From the NCBI GenBank assembly GCA_003022255.1, contig PXPA01000066.1, positions 1-14,056 on the forward strand: a DNA stretch of 14,056 nt. Direction: 5' to 3'. This DNA is from Parcubacteria group bacterium SW_6_46_9 (GTDB lineage: Bacteria > Patescibacteriota > Minisyncoccia > Phycocordibacterales > SW-6-46-9). Below the pieces are notes generated by a model, which was not told the DNA's origin, made no database searches, and saw only the letters and a list, made by a program, of their open reading frames with translations. Positions 6,857 to 12,769 of the stretch are shown piece after piece (within the stretch, counting starts at the first letter, position 1; the number at the start of each line of letters is the position of its first letter). The translations under genes were made by a program, and so were the position numbers.

Positions 6857-7861
6857 ATGACCGCAACATCTAAAAACGATAACAACCAGAGAAAGCTAAG
6901 GCCATATAATGATGCGTGGATCTCCCGTGCCAGCGATGAGATTAACACATTACACGATGCATTTACAGATCCCGTTTCCATTGAGCATGTAGGCGGTACG
7001 GCTGTTGCCGGATCTCGCAGTCGGCCGGTAATCGACCTGCTTTTAGTTTATGATACAAAAAATACATCAAAAGAAGCGGTTCGCGAAACGCTTGTAGAAA
7101 TGGGATTTTCTTTCGATAACACATCACAGCTGTTTCAAAGTAATGACGGCATGGTTTCTCTTGCTATTGCAGAGGTAAATGAAAGTGGGGAAGCGGCAGA
7201 GGCTGTCATGTTCCGCGATCTCTTACGAAGTAATCCAGAATTACTAGAGTCGTACAATAGTAAGAAAGCTAAGTGGAGCAAGAAGCATGGAACAGACAGT
7301 CACACGTATCGAGAAAACAAACGCAGTTTCCAAAAAAATGTAATAAAGGGTATCGATAGAGGCGGTGAAACTTTCGCGGAATATATTGAGAAACTTGAAT
7401 CTGATCGATCGGTTGGTGTTGTCCCGATACGATTCGATGACTGCTCTCATGAAAGCGAGCAGAAAATTCGTATGTGTCTCGTGCATGCAAAAGAAGGTTT
7501 CTGGAGCTTTCCGAAAGGTCATCCTGAAAATGAAGAAACAGACTTAGAAACTGCATCTCGTGAGCTTTCCGAGGAAACCGGTATTGGAAACGCGTGTATA
7601 CTTACTGATCATACTTTTGTTGATGAGTTTACGTTTCAAGATGGACCGCGCAGTGTTAAAAAGACAGTACAATATTACCCGGCGATTGCTCCTAAAGAAG
7701 AACATCACATCGCGGAACAGTGGGAGCATGAAATCTCTGAGTACCGCTGGGTGAGCCCAAGCAATGCAATTGAGCTTGCAAATTTTCTTACCACACAAAA
7801 GATTGTCGATTGGCTAGAAAATGAAAATGTCAGTGAGTGGATTAACAATCACTGTAAATAA
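6857..7861 (+). CDS. GrpB/UPF0157 nucleotidyltransferase-like domain fused to Nudix hydrolase
   Basis: 334 residues from ATG at 6857; in-frame TTG (6791) and GTG (6797) would add about 20 residues not needed for the domain. Residues about 11-165 are a GrpB-like domain (nucleotidyltransferase fold): PYNDAW, IEHVGGTAVAG (42-52) and RPVIDLLL (56-63), versus the usual VEHVGSTAVPGL and KPIIDI, so Ser and Pro are replaced by Gly and Ala. Residues about 184-325 are a Nudix domain with a perfect GX5EX7REUXEEXGU box at 221-243 preceded by GFWSFPKG, most like diadenosine-polyphosphate hydrolases. Nudix enzymes cleave nucleoside diphosphates linked to another group; the GrpB substrate is unknown. The fusion implies a shared nucleotide substrate (inference). 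It is a single plus-strand gene without a visible Shine-Dalgarno. Confidence 0.9.
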   Translation: MTATSKNDNNQRKLRPYNDAWISRASDEINTLHDAFTDPVSIEHVGGTAVAGSRSRPVIDLLLVYDTKNTSKEAVRETLVEMGFSFDNTSQLFQSNDGMVSLAIAEVNESGEAAEAVMFRDLLRSNPELLESYNSKKAKWSKKHGTDSHTYRENKRSFQKNVIKGIDRGGETFAEYIEKLESDRSVGVVPIRFDDCSHESEQKIRMCLVHAKEGFWSFPKGHPENEETDLETASRELSEETGIGNACILTDHTFVDEFTFQDGPRSVKKTVQYYPAIAPKEEHHIAEQWEHEISEYRWVSPSNAIELANFLTTQKIVDWLENENVSEWINNHCK

Positions 7862-8026
7862 TTATGTAAAAATATTTAAAGCAATTAAAACAAGTGACGC
7901 TAGGACGAAAAAGCAGAAAACATGATCATCATTCAAGCAAGCTCAACCTACCAACTTTTGAGAGCTCGGTTTTGATTACTTTTCGACACGAGAGCGAAGG
8001 GTTTAATCCGGTTCCTGCTCAGCTAC

Positions 8027-8049
8027 AAAAGCCACCTTAAGGCGACTTT
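8027..8049 (-). terminator. terminator-like hairpin closing the tRNA-Asp unit
   Basis: On the minus strand AGTCGCC-TTAA-GGTGGCT folds with G-U pairs and is followed by TTTTG. On the plus strand the same pairs would be A-C mismatches, so it favours the minus direction, though a T6 run also exists on the plus side. Confidence 0.55.
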
Positions 8050-8051
8050 TT

Positions 8052-8242
8052 TGCGCGGGCGACCGGATTTGGTCACGAATAATTTTGCTGACGCAAAATT
8101 TTCTCGACCCCAGCTCGCTATTTTTGCCTTGCGGTTCGCAAACAAAAATATAGCTACGCTTTTCAAAGTCCGGCGCACGCAAAGAAAGTTGCGTGCTTCG
8201 CCTGCTCACTCGTTTTATTCGCTGCGCGGGCGACCGGATTTG
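8052..8242 (-). repeat. tRNA-3'-end-flanked structured element A (at tRNA-Asp)
   Basis: TGCGCGGGCGACCGGATTTG occurs at 8052-8071 and again at 8223-8242, where it is the tRNA-Asp 3' end plus discriminator base; spacing is 171 bp. The interior (8072-8222) folds into hairpins: AATTTTGC/GCAAAATT around TGAC (8081-8100); a stem GCTATTTTTG (8117-8126) with CAAAAATATAGC (8143-8154) capped by TTGCG/CGCAA (8129-8141); and CACGCAA/TTGCGTG (8176-8195). The same architecture recurs at 10416-10616. No integrase is present. A stop-free plus-strand frame (8051-8263) runs through it into the tRNA complement and is probably spurious. Confidence 0.85.
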
Positions 8243-8297
8243 AACCGGCGATCTCGTCCGTGACAGGGACGCATGTTAACCACTACACCACGCCCGC
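8225..8297 (-). tRNA. tRNA-Asp (GTC)
   Basis: Acceptor GCGGGCG/CGCCCGC (8291-8297 and 8226-8232), D-arm GTGT/ACAT, anticodon stem CGTCC/GGACG with loop CTGTCAC (anticodon at 8262-8264), T-arm with TTCAAAT loop, and discriminator G73 (8225), as expected for Asp. CCA is not encoded. Confidence 0.95.
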
Positions 8298-8399
8298 AAG
8301 CAGTACGCATATTACTACAAAAACTACCAAAACAAAAATCCGCAATCAGAAATCCACGAAACTGTGCGGGCATATCACGATACACCTTCGAGCTCGTAG

Positions 8400-8723
8400 C
8401 TAACGGTGGTCGAGCGTCGATATGTTGTAGGTATCTGCAAGCGCACGGTCAATCTGGGCGCAAATGTACTCGATGTCAACACCAGGTTTGGTATACACCC
8501 GGATTTCCTGGTTGGCGCCACCACCGGTTATAGACAGTAAAATGGTCGTAGCTTCCTTGATAATCTTTAGTCGGTCCGCACCAGAAGAAGCGTCGTTATC
8601 AATATAGCCAGGCATGATCTTTTTCACGGCTTTTTGCGCCTGCAAAAATTCCAAAACCGGGACCGCGAACTCTATCGCCGTTGAGTGATTGGCGCTTATT
8701 TTGTCTCCGGAAAAATGCGGCAA
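8400..8723 (-). CDS. DUF2103-like small protein (predicted metal-binding)
   Basis: 107 residues. The pattern HFSGDKI...NHSTAIEFAVPVLEFL (about 3-27), VKKIMPGYI (33-41) and GGGANQEIRVYT (67-78) fits DUF2103, a small uncharacterised family described as predicted metal-binding; this is recalled from memory, not searched. The only usual start after the in-frame TAA (8736-8738) is the TTG at 8723, with no Shine-Dalgarno, so either a TTG start is used or the N-terminus is slightly degraded. It lies 63 nt downstream of the FAD-oxidase gene and upstream of tRNA-Asp, all on the minus strand. Its function is unknown. Confidence 0.68.
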   Translation of the reverse strand: MPHFSGDKISANHSTAIEFAVPVLEFLQAQKAVKKIMPGYIDNDASSGADRLKIIKEATTILLSITGGGANQEIRVYTKPGVDIEYICAQIDRALADTYNISTLDHR

Positions 8724-8786
8724 ATTCGTGTGGTGTTAAAGCATTAAAATGAAATACCCGAAAGCCTAGTCGCTTCGCTGGCCCAA

Positions 8787-10164
8787 CTAACCAAACAGTA
8801 GCTTGTCAAATACATGAGAAAAACCGGCGAGTATGGAAGGATTGTAATCTTCGGTTACAACTGTCTTTTCGTAAATATCTGGAAACACTTCAGCATGATA
8901 TTTTTCTCGCAATTTTTGGTAGTCAGATTGATCGTAGATCTCCCAAAACGTGTCTTCCGGGTAGTAGTGGTGAGCATACAGAACCTTCCGTCCGCCTAAC
9001 TGTCTGACTTTCTTTTCTAAATCCCGGTTAGCCTCCAGATAGTCTTCAAAGTTATCGCTTATCTTTCCCCACACGCCGATATTGAATACCGTATTGGTAT
9101 CAATATAAGACGGTGGGGTTTGCGTCCGTATCCGGTTCAATCGGCAAAACCCACTGTGGAGATATATTGTGCTTCTTTTGGATATACTGCATAAACTCAA
9201 CAGCTGACTCTTCCGGCAAACAAATGTCCTGGATAATATACTTCTGCGATAAATCTGTCACATGAAGCAGTTCATACATGTTTTCTGTCCGAAAGCCACG
9301 ATCAAGGATGGACCGAAGTGATTTTCTAAATGGTAAGTGTAGTAAATCAAACACGTGCTTGCCGGTCCAGAACGCCCCTCTATCATAGCGAAAGAAGTAG
9401 TCTTGGATTGGAACTAACTCTTCGTAGCCGTCGTTATTTAGAGCATTATTCTTTACGTGAAGGTAAAACCACTCGTCTTCCTTGTTTTGAAACGTTGTTT
9501 GTGGCAGATCTTTATCGTTGGACAGGTTCGCTTCCATAATCACTCCGCTTTCTTCATACATGATGCCGTCCACAAAATCGGGATTTTTCTTGCTTAACCG
9601 CTTGGATTTTTCTATTGCATGAGCAAAACCGTCAACGTGATGATACGTTAGGTGGACAAACTGTTTGGCGGGAATAAGTTTAATTTTTGCCTGCGTAAGT
9701 ATACCCAAAGAGCCATAAGAGCAAGCACTGCCGAAAAATAGATCTTGGTTTTTCTGCCGCGAAGCGCTCATACGCGCTCCGTCTCCGGTAATAATTTCTA
9801 TTTCTTTTGTGGTCTCATGAAATAAGCCATGTGAAAACGAGCCGCTTTCTCCCGCTCCTCCTTGTATAGCCCCGCCGACAGTAATGGCAGGAAATTCGGG
9901 AACAACTGAAGGAATGAGGCCGTGATCAATCGTTGCAGAGACAAGTTCACGCATCGAGACGTTTGGTTCTGCAGTCACCTCTTCTTTGTTTTCGTTAACT
10001 TCAATAACTTCGTCTAAATCCTTGGTGTTAATTGAGTCTAATTTCTCCTTATTCGAGCGTGTCGAATTTGAGCTTCCGTGATCAACTCCGGCTTTTTTGT
10101 CTGCTTTCCGAAATTTGTTTATTTGTTTTTGTACTAATTTAACTTTTTTACTATGTCTTTGCAA
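8787..10164 (-). pseudogene. FAD-linked oxidoreductase, DHCR24-like, frameshifted
   Basis: Two frames together give about 458 residues. The first (to 9100) has the FAD-binding PCMH domain: VTAEPNVSMRELV, VVPEFPAITVGGAIQGG and SCSYGSLGILTQAKIKLIPAK. The second (9200 region to 8787) has the C-terminal substrate domain with FNIGVWG, GGRKVLYAHHYYPEDTFW and YQKLREKYHAEVFPDIYEK, as in delta24-sterol reductase (DHCR24)-like oxidases. The real substrate is unknown and not necessarily a sterol. The break is a C4 run (GGGG at 9115-9118 on plus); one base fewer reads ...DANPPSYIDTNTVFNIGVWG. The only start after the in-frame TAA is TTG at 10164, with TAATCT 9 nt upstream. It may be a pseudogene, a phase-variable tract or a sequence error. 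Confidence 0.8.
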
Positions 10165-10173
10165 AACGAAATA

Positions 10174-10179
10174 AGATTA
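10174..10179 (-). promoter_or_regulatory. candidate -10 element of the FAD-oxidase gene
   Basis: TAATCT on the minus strand, 9 nt before the TTG start, with TTGTAG 15 bp further upstream as a weak -35. Confidence 0.3.
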
Positions 10180-10346
10180 CTCTTTACTCTATAACTACAA
10201 GGATACTATAAAAATTTATGTAATAACATCGGATACCCGAAAGTGGTTAGAGGTGTCGCGCTACTGCTATTGTTTTTTTAGATGTACTACCAAATCACAC
10301 CTTTATTTATGTCTGACGGATAATTTTTGTGGGGTGGAATTTGTAA

Positions 10347-10408
10347 CGGGACGGACATAAAAAAACAATTTCGTCTTCAGCCTTTCAGCTTCCAGATCGA
10401 TGCTTTTT
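10347..10408. repeat. diverged copy of a 60-bp sequence also at 6547-6604
   Basis: Both begin CGGGAC, contain ATAAAAAAA, a TTCGT and TTTCAGCTTC in the same order and near-equal spacing, and end in TTTTT. On the minus strand both can be read as a peptide containing LEAE-x-x-KT, hinting at a shared coding fragment. The rest of 10165-10415 shows no gene. Confidence 0.4.
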
Positions 10409-10415
10409 CGGTGTA

Positions 10416-10616
10416 TGTCGGGGGTGAGATTCCCTTCCGATAAATCTGCTGACGCAGATTTTCTACAGGCCGAGTCTCACTATCTTCGCCTTGTTAAGCA
10501 AAGCTTAACAAACTCAGATATAGTTGCGACTTTCAAATCCCAACGCGAGCAAAGAAATTTGCTCGCTCCCCCGCCACAATTTTCGTTACACTCAAATTGT
10601 GTCGGGGGTGAGATTC
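10416..10616 (-). repeat. tRNA-3'-end-flanked structured element B (at tRNA-CAT)
   Basis: TGTCGGGGGTGAGATTC occurs at 10416-10432 and at 10600-10616, the latter being the tRNA 3' end with discriminator base; spacing is 184 bp. Interior hairpins mirror element A: AAATCTGC/GCAGATTT around the same TGAC loop (10442-10461); ACTAT..CT (10479-10485) with AG-ATAGT (10516-10524), capped by TTGTTAAGC/GCTTAACAA (10491-10511); GCGAGCAAA/TTTGCTCGC (10545-10566) with the shared AAAGAAA core; plus CACAATTT/AAATTGTG (10575-10601). Stem bases differ from A in compensating pairs while loops are conserved. No recombinase is present. Confidence 0.85.
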
Positions 10617-10672
10617 GAACTCACGACCTAACGCGTATGAGACGCTCGCTCTAACCGCTGAGCTACCCCGAC
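10600..10672 (-). tRNA. tRNA with CAT anticodon (elongator Met or Ile2)
   Basis: Acceptor GTCGGGG/CCCCGAC, D-arm GCTC/GAGC, anticodon loop CTCATAC (anticodon at 10637-10639), T-arm GTGAG/CTCAC with TTCGAAT loop, discriminator A73 (10600). The anticodon stem lacks the three G-C pairs of initiator tRNA, so it is elongator Met or the lysidine-modified Ile tRNA. CCA is not encoded. Confidence 0.93.
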
Positions 10673-10781
10673 AAGTTATGTGTATTTCATGTTAACAACT
10701 ACGACAACAACTCCTTACTTAATTCCAAAACTCGCATTTACGCCCTGAACGTGGTTCTGGTGAAGCCAGGTTCTCTGGTTC

Positions 10782-10795
10782 GGGGCTACCCCGAC
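10782..10795 (-). repeat. short copy of the tRNA-CAT 5' end inside a hairpin
   Basis: GTCGGGGTAGC, the first 11 nt of the tRNA, is repeated at 10795-10785 on the same strand, 113 nt upstream of the tRNA end. Here it folds as GGGG-TAG-CCCC. A CTGG/CCAG hairpin lies next to it (10757-10769). It may be a tRNA remnant or coincidence. Confidence 0.4.
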
Positions 10796-10868
10796 TCATT
10801 CCTTTTCATTATACCGACTTTAGGCGGCACATTCAACGGCTGCATATGAACTGTAGTCACAAATACGA

Positions 10869-10874
10869 TACAAT
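10869..10874 (+). promoter_or_regulatory. -10 element for a leaderless GH15 transcript
   Basis: TACAAT lies 7 nt before the ATG at 10882, placing the expected transcription start at or next to the start codon. The -35 region (ATGAAC, 17 bp upstream) is weak. There is no Shine-Dalgarno. Confidence 0.45.
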
Positions 10875-10881
10875 ATTACAT

Positions 10882-12690
10882 ATGTCTGCATATACTCCAC
10901 TTGAAGATTACCGACTTATCGGCGATGTAAAAACTGCGGCTTTAGTAAACAATAATGCCCGAATTGACTGGTTGTGTGTGCCGGATTTTGATTCAGCGGG
11001 AGTTTTCAATCGGTTGCTGGATAAAAACGGCGGACATTTTGCGGTTGATGCTAACAATTACAACTCCAGTTCACAATACATACAAGACACAGCTATCGTT
11101 CAAACAGAATTTACACAAAGCGACCATGCATTTGCCGTTCATGATTTTATGGTTCCACAGCCGCTTACTGAAATTAAAGGTAATCTGCTTGTGCGCAACA
11201 TACACGGAAAATCACAGGATGGCAGTGTGACCCTTTCGTATATACCCCGACCAGAGTACGGCCGGATCGCTCCTGATTGCAAGTTCAATGCATCCTCAAA
11301 CCAGTTGTCTTTTCGTCTTGAAAACGGAACCGTTACGTTAGGCCTTCCGGACAATACAACGGTTGAATCCCCAGATACGGGTGTCTACACTCTTACAATT
11401 TCCTTGCAAGCTGATGAGACAAAAACATTTATACTGGAGTATACACCAGAACCACACAAAGTAGCGGCAAAATCTACTGATCAACTAGAGAAAAGCACAA
11501 GAAAGTTCTGGCGAAACTGGGTAACGAAAGCGCATACATTTGATTTTTGTCGCGGGCAGATGAAGCGATCTGCTATTACCTTGAAACTACTACAGCATTT
11601 TGATACCGGAGCGCTTGTTGCCGCCCCGACAACCTCACTACCGGAAGTTATCGGCGGCAGCCGCAACTGGGACTATCGGTATGCTTGGGTACGCGATGCA
11701 ACATTTACCCTGTATTCTCTTTTGACACTAGGGCTAAAAAAAGAAACAAAAAAGTTCTTGTCCTACGTCTGCAACATTTTAACCTCCCAAGAGCACCAGC
11801 AAAGAATTAAAGATCTGACACACTTTTATACTATTCACGGCGACAACGTTCAGGCAGAATATAACCTCGAACACCTTGAAGGATACAAGACGTCTCAGCC
11901 GGTACGAGTTGGCAACAGCGCTTCAAAGCAGTTCCAACTGGATACGTACGGAGTGATGATTGATGTGTTTTATCTCGCTCAGCGGAAGGGGATTGATTTA
12001 ACACAGAAACACCAATCAATCATTTGTAGCCTGGTTGCTGCCATAGAAGACCGGTGGCATAAAAAAGATAACGGCATCTGGGAAGTGCGAGGGCAACGTC
12101 AACATTACACATACAGTAAGGTCATGTGCTGGGTTGGGATTGATCGAGCACTACGGATGAAAAACAAACTCTCCTTTGATAATGAAAGAATTGAAGACCT
12201 AAAACAACTACGCTCACAAATTGCCAACTGGATTTGGGATAACTGTTTTGATCACAAGACGGGTAAACTCACCCAGCACCCGGACACCGATGCTCAAGAT
12301 GCAACAAATTTTCTGTTTCCGCTTGTACAGTTTCTTGATAAAGACAAAGATATTACGAAAACAATAATCGAAAACACCCGCAAGGAGTTGTGTTTTGATG
12401 ACGTGTTTGTGTATCGGTACCGCAACGATGATGGTCTTAACGGCGATGAGGGGGCATTTATTTTATGTTCGTACTGGCTTATTTCCGCCCTAGCGAAGAT
12501 TGGCGAGTCAAAACAAGCACTAAGCTTGTTTGAGAAACTCGAAAACCAGTTTAGCAATTCCGGTCTGTTCCCAGAAGAAATAAGCCCAAACAATGGCGTC
12601 TATCTCAGTAACTTCCCGCAGGCGTTCTCACACATGGGCTATATAATGAGCGCGTACTACATCCAAAAATACTCTCCGGATATCAGCTAA
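10882..12690 (+). CDS. GH15 family glycoside hydrolase (glucoamylase/trehalase-type)
   Basis: 602 residues from ATG at 10882; an ATG at 10846 would add 12 non-conserved residues upstream of the -10-like box. The N-terminal beta-sandwich carries the family motif IGDVKTAALVNNNARIDWLC and FDSAGVFNRLLD. The (alpha/alpha)6 domain has TTSLPEVIGGSRNWDYRYAW then VRD (to about 272), PVRVGN (340-345), EVRGQRQHYTYSKVMCWVGI, DEGAFILCSYWL and GLFPEEI (561-567) followed by FPQAFSH (578-584). Bacterial GH15 enzymes hydrolyse terminal glucose from alpha-glucans or trehalose. The EE in GLFPEEI fits the catalytic base. The usual Glu in QLDxYGE is Val here (QLDTYGV), worth checking. It has no signal peptide, so it is cytoplasmic and may serve glycogen or trehalose breakdown. 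It is intact and a single gene. Confidence 0.92.
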   Translation: MSAYTPLEDYRLIGDVKTAALVNNNARIDWLCVPDFDSAGVFNRLLDKNGGHFAVDANNYNSSSQYIQDTAIVQTEFTQSDHAFAVHDFMVPQPLTEIKGNLLVRNIHGKSQDGSVTLSYIPRPEYGRIAPDCKFNASSNQLSFRLENGTVTLGLPDNTTVESPDTGVYTLTISLQADETKTFILEYTPEPHKVAAKSTDQLEKSTRKFWRNWVTKAHTFDFCRGQMKRSAITLKLLQHFDTGALVAAPTTSLPEVIGGSRNWDYRYAWVRDATFTLYSLLTLGLKKETKKFLSYVCNILTSQEHQQRIKDLTHFYTIHGDNVQAEYNLEHLEGYKTSQPVRVGNSASKQFQLDTYGVMIDVFYLAQRKGIDLTQKHQSIICSLVAAIEDRWHKKDNGIWEVRGQRQHYTYSKVMCWVGIDRALRMKNKLSFDNERIEDLKQLRSQIANWIWDNCFDHKTGKLTQHPDTDAQDATNFLFPLVQFLDKDKDITKTIIENTRKELCFDDVFVYRYRNDDGLNGDEGAFILCSYWLISALAKIGESKQALSLFEKLENQFSNSGLFPEEISPNNGVYLSNFPQAFSHMGYIMSAYYIQKYSPDIS

Positions 12691-12695
12691 TAGCA

Positions 12696-12719
12696 AAGCT
12701 CGGCCGTTACGCCGAGCTT
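12696..12719. terminator. convergent bidirectional terminator hairpin
   Basis: A perfect inverted repeat AAGCTCGGC (12696-12704) / GCCGAGCTT (12711-12719) with a 6-nt loop lies between the convergent GH15 and dockerin genes. T tails are short on both sides. In the repaired dockerin frame the TAA stop falls in its loop. Confidence 0.7.
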
Positions 12720-12752
12720 GCCATTGAAGCCAAGAGAGCTCTGTCGCTGGAT

Positions 12753-12769
12753 CTAATTTCCGCTAATTT
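12753..12769. repeat. 7-bp direct repeats at 10-bp offset truncating the dockerin
   Basis: CTAATTT at 12753-12759 and 12763-12769. On the minus strand this is AAATTAG-CGG-AAATTAG, the second copy creating the stop. Losing one 10-bp unit gives DGQIRSSDRALLASMASSA and a TAA at 12709-12707, a good second dockerin motif. Confidence 0.8.

Noticed and set aside
8051..8263. 70-aa plus-strand ORF ending RGRPDLNRRSRP
   Set aside because: It runs antisense through tRNA-Asp; such peptides are classic artefacts of tRNA complements.
8754..10243. ATACCCGAAAG at 8754-8764 and 10233-10243 flanking the FAD-oxidase gene
   Set aside because: An 11-mer repeat is expected by chance many times in 14 kb, and no inverted ends or transposase accompany it.
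8052..10616. CRISPR array or integron cassette array
   Set aside because: Only two elements 2.2 kb apart with different boundary repeats, no regular spacers, no cas genes or integron integrase.
10400..10654. 84-aa plus-strand ORF ending GGEIRTHDLTRMRRSL
   Set aside because: Same artefact, across the complement of the CAT tRNA.
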